From CAWBAT01 sp963810905 (GTDB lineage: Bacteria > Acidobacteriota > Terriglobia > Versatilivoradales > Versatilivoraceae): a stretch of 64,000 nt of DNA. The stretch spans positions 1 through 64,000 of the forward strand of contig CAWEPG010000004.1 in the NCBI GenBank assembly GCA_963810905.1. Reading direction: 5' to 3'. Both the position numbers and the translations under genes were made by a program. Numbering within the stretch: the first letter of the stretch is position 1; each line of letters begins with the position of its first letter. Under the pieces are notes generated by a model. That model ran no database searches and was not told the DNA's origin. It worked only from the letters and a program-made list of their open reading frames with translations. Below are positions 36,297-45,483 of this stretch, in pieces.

Positions 36297-37085
36297 TCGG
36301 TTTGACCACTCTGCTGTCGTTAGATAGCCTCCATCCACAATTAGGGAAGTCCCTGTGATCCCGCCGGATTCATCACTGGACAAATACAGCACCGCTCGAG
36401 CGATATCTTCAGGTTGCAGCAATCGTTCGAGGGGGACGCGATCCAGCCGCTTCAATAGCGCTTCTTCTGGATTGGGACTACTCTCGAGGTGAAATCGCAA
36501 CATCGGAGTATCCGTAATTCCAGGGCAGACACAATTGACGCGAATCTGATACTGAGCGAGATCAAGTGCCAGACTCTTCGACAACATGAGGACGGCTCCC
36601 TTCGAAGCGACGTAAGAAGGTGTCCACTTCTGCCCCACGAAACTTGAGACCGAACCAATATTGACAATCGTAGACCGAGAGGACTTTTTCAGCCAGGGCA
36701 GCGAATGCTTTGTGGTCAGGAAAATCGACTTGACGTTGACATCCATCACCCGGTCCCATTCCTCGACGGTTTGTTCTTCAATGGGTTTGACCAGAACAAC
36801 ACCGGCGTTGTTCACCAGATGGTCTATCCCTCCATAGACTCCGCTGATCTTGTCTATCAAATGAATGACGTCCTCTTCCTTAGCTACGTCAGCAGGAAAG
36901 AATTCGCAAACGAGACCTTTCGAGCGAAAGGCCTTCACAGCCTCGCGCCCCAAATTCTCATTGAGGTCCACCAATGCAACTTTAGCCCTCTCTTCCGCAA
37001 ACCGCTCAACAATCCCTAATCCAATGCCGCTCGCGGCACCCGTCACAATGGCGACTTGGTCCTCTAATCGTCTGCCCATACTCAT
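36291..37085 (-). CDS. Short-chain dehydrogenase/reductase (SDR), classical type
   Basis: A 264-residue oxidoreductase. The NAD(P) site is VTGAASGIGLGIVERF; DHLVNNAGVV and the catalytic Ser/Tyr/Lys (IGSVSSF, then SYVASKGAV) follow, and the C-terminus ends DGGYLTTAEW. An Asp near the end of the second strand (ALVDLNEN) favours NAD+. The ATG overlaps the stop of the preceding gene (ATGA). It is the last gene of a three-gene operon with the MBL-fold and propeller proteins and is likely to oxidise a sugar or sugar-lactone-related compound. Confidence 0.92.
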   Translation of the reverse strand: MSMGRRLEDQVAIVTGAASGIGLGIVERFAEERAKVALVDLNENLGREAVKAFRSKGLVCEFFPADVAKEEDVIHLIDKISGVYGGIDHLVNNAGVVLVKPIEEQTVEEWDRVMDVNVKSIFLTTKHSLPWLKKSSRSTIVNIGSVSSFVGQKWTPSYVASKGAVLMLSKSLALDLAQYQIRVNCVCPGITDTPMLRFHLESSPNPEEALLKRLDRVPLERLLQPEDIARAVLYLSSDESGGITGTSLIVDGGYLTTAEWSNRL

Positions 37086-37945
37086 GCTAGAACCCCTCCC
37101 GGAAATCGTTTGAAGAACTCAGGGTCATAAATTGGAGCAATGAGGCTGCTTTCCTGCTTAATTCTTTTCCAAGTGGCGTCGGCTTCCATCATACTCTCCA
37201 TGACACCCAGATAATGTCCACCTTCTAGATTGCCGTACTTGAAAAATGAGTCCGTAATCAGCGCCGTTCCTTTTTCTGTTTCGATGCAGATGGCGATGGA
37301 GGACCTGTGATGAACTCCAGCCCAAAAAGTCCGAATTCCAGGACAGACTTCTTCCTCGTCCAATAAAAGACGCAGGTTTTCCCAGCCTTCGTTTTGAAGA
37401 AAGTTATTTACTTCTGGAGGAATGCGCATGTGTCTGGGAACGTGCAGGTGATAATAGGGAGCCTGAAAATCCTCGATCCACCCCTTGCGGGAGATACAGA
37501 TCTGAGCTTTCCGGAATAAATGAATATTAGCGGTTGCATAAGCCTGTAGGGGTGTCACGATAACCAAATCGATATCATCGGGGCTGAGACCTTTCGACTT
37601 GAGGATTTGCTCCGGGCGCTGTGCTTCAGTCCGAACAATCTGTGCTTCATGAAAGCCAAAAAAATCAAGCCAGGCTTTGTTCATGATGGAAAGATCATGT
37701 GGCGGGCCGGTATTGATCAATATGTTTTTGCCGCCGCCCTGGACCAGGAAAATGATGAGGTTCATCTCTTCGCGCTCCCCCCATCCATTCATCCAGTAGA
37801 CTTCCGGCCTTGGAACCCAGAACGTTCCAGCGTTGAATCCACGTATTGTATATTTCGTTGGATTTCTTTCTTCTGTCACAGATTTCCACTCCTCGTTTCT
37901 TTTAGTGGCATTTCTGACGCTCTTAATTGCGATCTCACTCATCAT
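37082..37945 (-). CDS. Metallo-beta-lactamase-fold lactonase homologue with lost metal ligands
   Basis: A 287-residue protein that aligns with AHL-lactonase-like MBL proteins (NILINTGPPHD, DDIDLVIVTP, FHEAQIVRTEAQ). The HxHxDH motif that follows the THLH position is replaced: VTPLQAYATAN stands where THLHWDHAGN is normal. A later His (GVHHRSSI) and the Asp in LITDSFFK are kept, but the final His position reads APIYDP. Three or four of the metal ligands are therefore gone, so hydrolysis by the usual mechanism is unlikely. It overlaps the propeller gene by 11 bases and the SDR gene by four. Confidence 0.8.
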   Translation of the reverse strand: MMSEIAIKSVRNATKRNEEWKSVTEERNPTKYTIRGFNAGTFWVPRPEVYWMNGWGEREEMNLIIFLVQGGGKNILINTGPPHDLSIMNKAWLDFFGFHEAQIVRTEAQRPEQILKSKGLSPDDIDLVIVTPLQAYATANIHLFRKAQICISRKGWIEDFQAPYYHLHVPRHMRIPPEVNNFLQNEGWENLRLLLDEEEVCPGIRTFWAGVHHRSSIAICIETEKGTALITDSFFKYGNLEGGHYLGVMESMMEADATWKRIKQESSLIAPIYDPEFFKRFPGGVLA

Positions 37946-38828
37946 CCAGAATGCGCACCATTGTAGCTGTCTTCACCATCTCATGGTCGGCAAACTTCCA
38001 AACTACCTTCTTTTCGCGGGTGATCTCAAAGGCATGGGCCCCCTTGCCTTCCTGACCGCGAAGGAAATTACCGATCACCAAATTTCCGTTACGGAGGGTT
38101 TGCAAACTGGTGATCCAGGTCAAGTTGAGTTCGGGGACCTCCTGCGACGTCAATTCCCAGACAATTTTCCCTCCGGGAGTGGTTTCAATAACGCGCCGCT
38201 GCGTTCCACAGGAAATCAATGTGTTCCCGTTGGGAAGCCGGAGCGCTTCGAACACATCCGCCAGCCCTGTAGTTTCCCAAACCACTTTCCCGTCTGCATC
38301 CACTTCTCTGGCGGCTCCTTCAGCTTCGATCGCTGCCAGAATATGACCGTTGTCAAGTCGGTGTATGTTTCGAATCTGTCGATGAAATGGTTTTTCAGTG
38401 TTAGGAATGCTCACCGTTGAGACAATTTGCCCTGCCGGGTTGACTTCCACCCCTTGGCTGGGTCCCTGCTCGCCGAGGAGCGTATTGCCATTAGGCAACC
38501 TCTCACAGCCGAGGACCTGCGGAGAATGGCTAACATAATTCCAAACTACATTTTGATCACGATCGATTTCCTGGACACCGGTCGGAGCCCCTCCATATGC
38601 ATAGAGAATATGATCGTTGGGCAGGAGTTGAAAAATAACACAGGCGCTGGGGACTTTGTGTTCCCAGGTCAACTTTCCTTCAGCCGAAACTTCGATGAGC
38701 CGGTTCCCCCCAGGCCCTTGATACTGCGCCACCAGAATGCGGTGACGATGCGGTATTTCTTCGGCGGTCACGAAAAAAGAGATCGATAGGAGCAACCCGC
38801 AACAAGCCAGTAACGATCTCAAACCCAT
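37935..38828 (-). CDS. Exported beta-propeller protein
   Basis: A 297-residue protein with signal peptide (LLACCGLLLSISFFVTAEE). Repeated units such as NDHILYAYGG, LPNGNTLLGEQG, LDNGHILAAIEAEG, LPNGNTLISCGTQ and LRNGNLVIGNF, each with a following Trp-containing strand (KVVWE, KIVWE, KVVWKF), indicate a PQQ/NHL-like six- or seven-bladed propeller. Such proteins bind ligands or act as lyases. It is the first gene of a coupled operon with the MBL-like protein and the SDR. Confidence 0.8.
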   Translation of the reverse strand: MGLRSLLACCGLLLSISFFVTAEEIPHRHRILVAQYQGPGGNRLIEVSAEGKLTWEHKVPSACVIFQLLPNDHILYAYGGAPTGVQEIDRDQNVVWNYVSHSPQVLGCERLPNGNTLLGEQGPSQGVEVNPAGQIVSTVSIPNTEKPFHRQIRNIHRLDNGHILAAIEAEGAAREVDADGKVVWETTGLADVFEALRLPNGNTLISCGTQRRVIETTPGGKIVWELTSQEVPELNLTWITSLQTLRNGNLVIGNFLRGQEGKGAHAFEITREKKVVWKFADHEMVKTATMVRILDDE

Positions 38829-39235
38829 AACAATGTTCTCCTCAATTTATTGTGAATCACAATCCAATCGCTCGCGTTCAAGCAGATCCGTTGATGTCAA
38901 ATGACAAAGTCTATCATTGTAACAAATCGGGGGTCATGCTTCATCAAATGCCGCGCAATCGGACGTCCTTGTCACTATAGGCATTTGCGGGAACCTGTCA
39001 ACCCGAAAAACTTTGGATCATACCTACTTTAATATCAGTCCGCCTCATGGAGGGTTTCCCTTGACTTCGTTTATTGGCCAGGACGAAAATTACAAGAGTA
39101 ACACACAGCTTCTCGTAATCGTATCGTCGGCCCACTCAGCTCGTAGTTTAAGCCAAATGGGCCACGCAGTATTTGAATTGCACCCGCATCCTTGAGTCGG
39201 ATACGGGTAGCCTACTTTAAAAAGGAGAATCAATC
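38829..39235. other. Intergenic region without a recognisable gene
   Basis: 407 bases between the divergent propeller operon and the small barrel protein. A 60-codon frame at 39013-39195 has no ribosome binding site. It should contain promoters in both directions. Confidence 0.4.
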
Positions 39236-39673
39236 ATGGCGACTAAAATCACCGGGACATTTTCCGGAAAAATCAGGACGCAGGCCGCAGCGGCGCTCTT
39301 CCACGAGGATAACCATTCTCTCACTCTGATCGAAGTGTCAGGGACTCAGACCTCACCCGACCCGCTGTACAATGGGGCGAAGATTACCTACTGGGGCATT
39401 GGCGATCTGGAGAATGGAAATGGTTCCCAGAAAGGCTATTGGTGCAACGAGCGCGCCGGCGGCGATCGCGACTGGGGCACCTTTGAGGGCAAAATCACCA
39501 CTTCCGGTCAGCAGGTAATCATGGAAGGCACATTCAAATTTACGGGCGGCACCGGCAAATTTAAGGGCATTACCGGCGGCGGCAGATACAAAGGTAATTT
39601 CCCCTCCCCCACGGACGTCGTCAATAATTGGGATGGCGAATACACACTCGCCTCAACCAAGACCGCAAACTAG
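39236..39673 (+). CDS. Small barrel-like protein with GGTGKF motif (145 residues)
   Basis: AAAAAGGAG lies 8 bases before the ATG. There is no signal peptide. The central and C-terminal part FKFTGGTGKFKGITGGGRYK matches the protein at 16239-16718, so the two are distant paralogues of an uncharacterised glycine-rich barrel family. The first half (TFSGKIRTQAAAAL, HSLTLIEVSG) is beta-rich. Function unknown. Confidence 0.75.
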   Translation: MATKITGTFSGKIRTQAAAALFHEDNHSLTLIEVSGTQTSPDPLYNGAKITYWGIGDLENGNGSQKGYWCNERAGGDRDWGTFEGKITTSGQQVIMEGTFKFTGGTGKFKGITGGGRYKGNFPSPTDVVNNWDGEYTLASTKTAN

Positions 39674-40095
39674 GCAAGTTTTTCCCCTCTCAGGCGCAGT
39701 CCTCCAGCGGTCTGCGCCTGCTGCGGGGAGCAGTTCCAACCCATGGGCATTTGCGGCGACGATCTTCACGAACCAATCGCAGAGTGGAAATCCCCTTTTG
39801 CGCTGCCCACTTTCAGCCGGGGTTGACCATTGATGGGTGTCTTTCACCCCATCCCTATTCCGGGACTGTTTCCGCCATCTACTGTTGGTGATTCGTCAGC
39901 AGCTCCTACCTGCCAAAGTAATTGCTCCCGATTTGGAGTACTGGAGCATGAGTGAATCCAAATCATTCTGTATCCAACTCTTATCTTAATCTTCGCATTC
40001 AGTCCCGGCGCCGTGCCTTTACGGCGATGGAAACCGACCAAGCCTTTGATCAAAAGAAGGGACTTGGGTTAATTGCTTCCGCCGTCGAGGACGAG
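39674..40095. other. Convergent intergenic region with a hairpin
   Basis: 422 bases between the barrel protein and the arabinofuranosidase, which are convergent. A perfect 9-bp stem CAGGCGCAG/CTGCGCCTG (39691-39720, 12-base loop) lies 20 bases after the barrel-protein stop; it may terminate transcription but no T-run follows. Nothing else is recognised. Confidence 0.5.
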
Positions 40096-41748
40096 TCATC
40101 CCAAATCCAACGTCAATCGTGTTACGGAAGCGGGTGGGAAGCGATAGACGAATGCTTTTCCGGTATCTTGTATCACGCTCTCTTTGGGCTCTACAGCGCG
40201 GAGATTATCGAAGCTGTTATGAGCGTGAATATCACCGGCCGTCAATGTTGTACCTCGGCCAGATAAAACCGATGCGGAACGGATCGCGATCTCAGATTCC
40301 CGTTCCTGAGCTGTGTCTGGGTTAACGACGGTCAGCACCAGCCGCTTCTGTTGAATGGAGGCTGAGCCGGCCAATCCCCAGAAAGAGGCTGGCTTGCCGA
40401 GACGAGTGTAGCTGATCTGTGGGGCAGAGAAGAGAGTACGAACCGAATGGTTTCCTTGATGGCCTGCATACATGTCGAAGACATGATAATTCGGTGTCAG
40501 AAGAAATCGTTCCTCATGCGCTTCGAACAGCGAGTGCAGGCAGTTGATCAGTTGAGCCACATTGGCCATGGCAACCTTATCGGCATGACGTATGAAGGTG
40601 TCTAACGTCAAGGCTGCGAGCAGCGCATCCCGTAGTGTCGAGGTCTGGCCATACAGATGAGTAGGGTCTGCCTCACTGCCGGATTTATGCCAGGCACCCC
40701 ATTCGTCCACGACCAACTTGACACGATGCTGGGGATCCATTTCGCCCAGGACAGACCAGTGCTTCATGATGAGAGTTTCCATTTTATCGGCTTCACGCAG
40801 AAGTTCGTACCAGTCTTCGACGGGGAATTGGATGGCATCCCCTTTACTGGCGACCCAGTCGGTATTTTGGCCTTTGCCGACATTCCAAGAATAGTGGTGC
40901 ATCGCCCACCCATACAGATTGTTGATTTGACCTTTCCCTTTTTCCGTCAGTTTGAGAAAAAAACGACGAGTCCATTCAGTATCCCCACCATTGGGTCCCG
41001 CTCCAATGATGGATAGATCCACACCGTATCGTGGGATCCAAGCTGTGAAGCGACGAAATTCCGTGGCGTACTCCTCAGGCGTGAAATTTCCTCCACAGCC
41101 CCATGGTTCATTCCCGATTCCCCAATAACGAACCCCAAAAGGGTTCGGGGCTCCTTCTCTCGCCCGTAGTTCAGAAAGGGTTGTGCTGCCTGCAGGCGAA
41201 TTACAGTATTCCACCCACTCGTCGAAGTCTCTCGGGGTCAGGCTTCGGACGTTGGCTGCCAGGTAAGGTTGTGCGCCGACCAGCTTGCAAAAACGGATAA
41301 ATTCGTTTGTGCCAAAGATGTTCGGATCGTATCTTTGGGGACCAGAAATACCCTTGGGAAGATTGGGGTCATCGGTCCAGAAGTTGGTGCGCCGCGGACG
41401 TTGATTGCGCGGCCCCACGCCATCATGCCAGTTATAACTGTCGGCAAAACATCCCCCCGGCCAACGAATGACTCCCGGCCTTAAACGGCGCAAGGCGTCC
41501 ACCAGTTCCTTACGAATCCCGTCATAATTCGGAATCTTTGAATTCTCTCCAACCCACACTCCATCGTAGACGACTCCTCCGAGGTGCTCCACAAAATGTC
41601 CGAACAAATCCGGTGACACTGCTGCAACGGATTCTCCAAGCAAAATCTCGATTCGGGAGTCGGTTGCCCGTAAGGATCGGGGTCCAAACAAAACCGCACT
41701 TCCCATGACTAGATTTTTGACAAATGATCTGCGTTTCATTGTGGACAT
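40096..41748 (-). CDS. Tat-exported alpha-L-arabinofuranosidase, GH51
   Basis: A 550-residue exo-enzyme that removes alpha-L-arabinofuranosyl groups from arabinan or arabinoxylan. A KRRSFVKNL Tat signal opens the protein. The GH51 core has SPDLFGHFVEHLGGVVYDG near residue 45, VIRWPGGCFADSYNW, the acid/base Glu in YWGIGNEPWGCGG and the nucleophile Glu in KLVVDEWGAWHK. A C-terminal beta-sandwich follows (RLVLTVVNPDTA). A GAGGTG site precedes the ATG. It is upstream of the GH127 gene on the same strand with a 200-base gap, making an arabinose-releasing pair. Confidence 0.93.
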   Translation of the reverse strand: MSTMKRRSFVKNLVMGSAVLFGPRSLRATDSRIEILLGESVAAVSPDLFGHFVEHLGGVVYDGVWVGENSKIPNYDGIRKELVDALRRLRPGVIRWPGGCFADSYNWHDGVGPRNQRPRRTNFWTDDPNLPKGISGPQRYDPNIFGTNEFIRFCKLVGAQPYLAANVRSLTPRDFDEWVEYCNSPAGSTTLSELRAREGAPNPFGVRYWGIGNEPWGCGGNFTPEEYATEFRRFTAWIPRYGVDLSIIGAGPNGGDTEWTRRFFLKLTEKGKGQINNLYGWAMHHYSWNVGKGQNTDWVASKGDAIQFPVEDWYELLREADKMETLIMKHWSVLGEMDPQHRVKLVVDEWGAWHKSGSEADPTHLYGQTSTLRDALLAALTLDTFIRHADKVAMANVAQLINCLHSLFEAHEERFLLTPNYHVFDMYAGHQGNHSVRTLFSAPQISYTRLGKPASFWGLAGSASIQQKRLVLTVVNPDTAQERESEIAIRSASVLSGRGTTLTAGDIHAHNSFDNLRAVEPKESVIQDTGKAFVYRFPPASVTRLTLDLG

Positions 41749-41948
41749 TTTTCACCTCACGCCAAAATTCAGAAAAACAGAACCATTAGCCAATTCTGCT
41801 TCCGTCCTTTAAGCGTCTCCCCGCACGGGCAAGAAGAAATCACCATGACATTCCGTCAAGCCGGGATAGAAGGAGAGCTCTTTATGAGTATATTTCGATA
41901 GTGGGCGTAAACTAGGTTCCCTCGAGCCAACCGAACATTCAGATTGTC

Positions 41949-43985
41949 CTACTGCTTCAACAGCGGAAACGCTGTAATCCGCAATTTCGCCGATCCATAG
42001 GGAATCAGGGTAAGAATCTCAATCGGTTCCAGGCTACTCGCAGGGCTTTGCGGTAGCAGCCCTGCAGACCCATTGGTTTCTGTCCATTCCATGATTCGGC
42101 GACCCTTCAGGCGTAATTCGACTGGGGCGCCCTCTGTTGTGAATGGTGCTAACCCGATTGGCTTTAGGTTCTTTTCAATGGAATCTTCTGGATGATTGAC
42201 GTCCAGAATCAGCCCGTAATTCCACGGTGTGGTGGGATGGACTTCCCAATCGCTGGCCGGAGCCGGAGCAGGTCTGCGCATTCCTTTTCCAATCTTCTGC
42301 CAGTCTTCACCAATCTTCAAGGAAAAGACCAGGGGACCCTCTTCGACTGTGATCGAATCCCTATACCACCGCGAAGTTCGCGCGCGCAGCGGAAAGTCTA
42401 TGACGACCTTGTCACCCTTGTTCCACTGTCGATCAATCCTATGGAATGAACCTGGCTTGAGATCTGGCAACGGTTTCCCATTCAGAAAGACCTTTGGTTC
42501 TGAAACCCATTCGGGGATTCGCAAAGATAGCGGGAAATTCACAGGCTTTTCGGGTGTAAGCCCCAGATGGATCGTCCCGCGAAATGGATAATCGGTCTCT
42601 TCGACAATGTGAAGGCGTACGCCATCCTTTACGATGGTATTCACTTCACAGGGGCCATAACTCACGGCTGCCACCCCGTCGTCCGGTGTGGCCATCCACA
42701 GACTGGCGACGAACTTAGGCCAGCCTTGGTGCATATTGGCTGTACAGCAACCGAAATTGGGCTCGAGACCGAAAACGTTGGCTTCCGGTCCATTGGTTGT
42801 CCAGTCTCGCTGCCGGATATCGCAACGGATTTGATTGGGCTGTTGATCATATTGATGTGCCCACATGTCGCCTGAAAAAGTTGCCGGCATTGCATTGAAG
42901 GCAATTCTCTCGAGACGGTCTCCCAACTTAGGATCTCCTAGGAGGCTAATCAGCTGCTCCAGAGAAAACATGGATTCCACGACACTGCAAAGCTCGTTGC
43001 CCTGTGTAGGATTGGGCCCGGCGTAGTGTTCATCGGCACTGTGCATGCCGTGTGGAAGTAGATGATAAGTGTCCAATTCCCCCAACATGCGGTTGATAGC
43101 CTCTCGATCGGAGGATTCATGTGAGACCAGCCACCAGACCGCAGCGGTCTTCATGGCCATGGCATTGTTCACTCCGTGGGCCCGCAAAGCCAGATCCGTC
43201 AAGCCGCCGCCGGGTCTCAGCCCGAGTTGCTCGTTACTCGTTTTGGCTACGAATTCAAAATGTTCGAACTGTTTCTTCCAGTCATATCCCTGGTCATGCA
43301 ACTGTCTTGCCAGGCCAAGGAGTTGTTTGTTGCCGGTGCGGTTGTATAGCCAGAGGACGCTTAGAAGTTCATCTGCCCAGCGATAGACAGCCCACTCCTT
43401 CAAGGGGTGTTGTTGAAGCTGATTCGTTTGATAGAAGAAATATCGTTCCATTAAGGGAATGACTCTTGGATCGCCCGTTGCTTCCTGATATTGCGTGAGC
43501 ACCTTGAGCAGGATCATGTTGGGCCACCAGTCTTGATTCTTTCCGGGACCAATAGACCCATCAGGTCTCTGGTGGGTTAACGTCCAATTCACCCACTTAT
43601 TCGCTTTGGCAATCAGTTTGGGGTCATCCAGAAGATAAGCCAAAGGCACAAGACCATCCATGTAATAGGGGCCTCGCTCCCAACTTTCACCTTCCCCCCC
43701 CAACCAACCGCTTTCTTCCATGAGGTCAGGCCAGAACTCGTCCAAATGGCCTGTGAGCCCGGAGGACTGGATTTCCAGTTGGTGCCGGAGCCAGCCTTTG
43801 GGCTTCACTGAAGTCAATGGCAATAAATAGAAACTCGCGCTTGATAATTCAGGCCGGTTCTTTACAACGTGAAATGGTACCGGCGGACGAACGATCTCCG
43901 CACTTCCCCCGTAGCCCTTTTGCAGGAGAATAGCTCCGAGATGGGTGATGAGAAAAATGACCAGAAGTTGAGCTTTTATTTTCAT
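41949..43985 (-). CDS. Exported beta-L-arabinofuranosidase-like protein, GH127 (DUF1680)
   Basis: A 678-residue secreted enzyme with an N-terminal signal peptide (LLVIFLITHLGAILL). The alpha/alpha barrel includes GGGLTDLALRAHGVNNAMA, the catalytic-region Glu in GNELCSVVESMFSLEQL, and the Cys-rich zinc site NFGCCTANMHQGWPKF (GH127 uses a nucleophilic Cys held by zinc). The C-terminal part has RIPEWVSEPKVFLNGKPL. It would remove beta-L-arabinofuranose from plant glycoproteins or side chains. Its size matches extracellular members of the family. Confidence 0.9.
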   Translation of the reverse strand: MKIKAQLLVIFLITHLGAILLQKGYGGSAEIVRPPVPFHVVKNRPELSSASFYLLPLTSVKPKGWLRHQLEIQSSGLTGHLDEFWPDLMEESGWLGGEGESWERGPYYMDGLVPLAYLLDDPKLIAKANKWVNWTLTHQRPDGSIGPGKNQDWWPNMILLKVLTQYQEATGDPRVIPLMERYFFYQTNQLQQHPLKEWAVYRWADELLSVLWLYNRTGNKQLLGLARQLHDQGYDWKKQFEHFEFVAKTSNEQLGLRPGGGLTDLALRAHGVNNAMAMKTAAVWWLVSHESSDREAINRMLGELDTYHLLPHGMHSADEHYAGPNPTQGNELCSVVESMFSLEQLISLLGDPKLGDRLERIAFNAMPATFSGDMWAHQYDQQPNQIRCDIRQRDWTTNGPEANVFGLEPNFGCCTANMHQGWPKFVASLWMATPDDGVAAVSYGPCEVNTIVKDGVRLHIVEETDYPFRGTIHLGLTPEKPVNFPLSLRIPEWVSEPKVFLNGKPLPDLKPGSFHRIDRQWNKGDKVVIDFPLRARTSRWYRDSITVEEGPLVFSLKIGEDWQKIGKGMRRPAPAPASDWEVHPTTPWNYGLILDVNHPEDSIEKNLKPIGLAPFTTEGAPVELRLKGRRIMEWTETNGSAGLLPQSPASSLEPIEILTLIPYGSAKLRITAFPLLKQ

Positions 43986-44367
43986 AGATTGACCTGTTGC
44001 ACGTAATCAGAGTATTGCGTCAAAATCAAGCGAACGGCGCCAGTTCTCGTCAGCGGGAAGGCTGCGAATGTCGATCAATCTGATTCATCGATTCCGCGTG
44101 CGACTTCGAAATCCCCAGTCCTATGCCTGCTTGCGGCCTTGCCTGATACCAAGTCGCATTCAAACGGTGACAGTTTGAAGTACCCTCCGTAGGAGGAAAG
44201 GTGTGAAAGAACTCAGCCGGGTTAGGGATGAAGCTTTGAGAATGATTCATGCCTACAACACAGTAGCAGTGCCTTTGAAATCATAGTAGGCCGGGTCACC
44301 GACCCGGCGTTCATGTCACTGTATTTATGAAAATCAGTACTTAGTAAACAGTATACACGGCACGAAC
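43986..44367. other. Divergent intergenic region with repeats and a hairpin
   Basis: 382 bases between GH127 and the ApbE gene. It contains the second copy of the 42-bp repeat (44054-44095) and a REP-like hairpin GCCGGGTCACCGACCCGGC (44290-44308). No gene was called. It should contain the promoters for both flanking genes. Confidence 0.55.
44054..44095. repeat. 42-bp dispersed repeat, copy 2
   Basis: Same sequence as 16991-17032 with one base difference. It lies 69 bases upstream of the GH127 start. Confidence 0.75.
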
Positions 44368-45417
44368 ATGGTCCTCCATCCAGATAAATCCTTAACGCAT
44401 TCAAGCGTGCTCATCACCTCCTTGTTAGTGACATGCCTTTGTATGATATTCCGGGTTCTTCAAGTTGAACCAATTGCTCTCAAACGGTACGAATTTTCTT
44501 TGATTCGAATGGGAACCTCATTCCGGATGGTGTTCTATACCCAGGATTCCGGCATCGCTTCTCAGGCAAGTACAGAAGCCTTTGAGCGGATTGAACAGCT
44601 GGAGCAGATCCTCAGTGACTACCGTGAGGAGAGCGAGCTCAACAGAGTTTGCCGGACAGCCATCCAATCTCCCCAACGAGTGAGTCCTGAACTTTTCTAT
44701 GTTCTGCAAAGGTCGTTGTACTTCTCAGAGCTTTCCGAAGGAGCTTTTGATGTGACGATTGGCCCTGTGGTCCAGCTTTGGCGGGAAGCGCGACGCGACC
44801 AGCGTCTACCGGATGCCGAGCGGTTGTCAAGAGCGCGATTGGCCGTGGGTTTCCAAAATGTCATATTGGACTCAGAAACTCGTACGGTATTCCTGAAACG
44901 GGATGATATGAAACTGGATCTGGGGGCCATCGCAAAAGGCTATGCCGCTGACCAGGCAATGGCTGTGTTGAGGAAATATGGCATCCACCGAATACTCGTG
45001 GACGCGGGCGGAGATCTTTCCTTAGGTGACCCGCCTCCAGGATCCCCGGGATGGGATATTCGGATTCACGAATGGGATAAAGAAAAAAAATCACAGGGCC
45101 TATGGCTACGATTGCACAATGTGGGAATAGCGACTTCGGGCGACACTTTTCAATTCCTCGAAAAGCAAGGGGAGCATTTTTCTCATATCATCAACCCTGC
45201 TGACGCCATAGGAATAAGGGATTCCGTCAGCACAACGGTGATTGCCCAGGATGGAATTTCAGCGGATGCTCTGGCGACTGCGTTGAGCATTCTTCCCGCA
45301 TCTAAGGCGATAGCGTTGGCCGATTCCCAGGAAAACGTCTCAGCATTTCTCGTTCGGCGTAACGGGAATAAATTTGTGTGCTTCAAATCACGGAGCTTCC
45401 CAGCGTTTTCCAAATAG
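44368..45417 (+). CDS. apbE: FAD:protein FMN transferase (ApbE)
   Basis: A 349-residue flavinyltransferase that attaches FMN to a Ser/Thr of extracytoplasmic redox proteins. A membrane-anchor/signal segment (VLITSLLVTCLCMIFRV) precedes the catalytic domain. Motifs: ILSDYREESELNRV, EGAFDVTIGPVVQLWREARR, LGAIAKGYAADQAMAVL, ILVDAGGDLSLG and IATSGDTFQF. The acceptor sequence for this enzyme (Asp/Ser-Gly-Ala-Thr/Ser type) was not found in the neighbours. It begins a plus-strand set continuing with the cytochrome-FGE fusion (66-base gap) and the Gfo/Idh/MocA protein. Confidence 0.93.
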   Translation: MVLHPDKSLTHSSVLITSLLVTCLCMIFRVLQVEPIALKRYEFSLIRMGTSFRMVFYTQDSGIASQASTEAFERIEQLEQILSDYREESELNRVCRTAIQSPQRVSPELFYVLQRSLYFSELSEGAFDVTIGPVVQLWREARRDQRLPDAERLSRARLAVGFQNVILDSETRTVFLKRDDMKLDLGAIAKGYAADQAMAVLRKYGIHRILVDAGGDLSLGDPPPGSPGWDIRIHEWDKEKKSQGLWLRLHNVGIATSGDTFQFLEKQGEHFSHIINPADAIGIRDSVSTTVIAQDGISADALATALSILPASKAIALADSQENVSAFLVRRNGNKFVCFKSRSFPAFSK

Positions 45418-45483
45418 ACTTACTCCTGCCGGCAGGAAAGATAACGATGCAGATTCAGATAAATAAGGGGCTAGAATTCATCT

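Noticed and set aside
45424..45437. 14-bp palindrome TCCTGCCGGCAGGA after apbE
   Set aside because: It has no loop and no T-run, so it is not a convincing terminator and may be chance.
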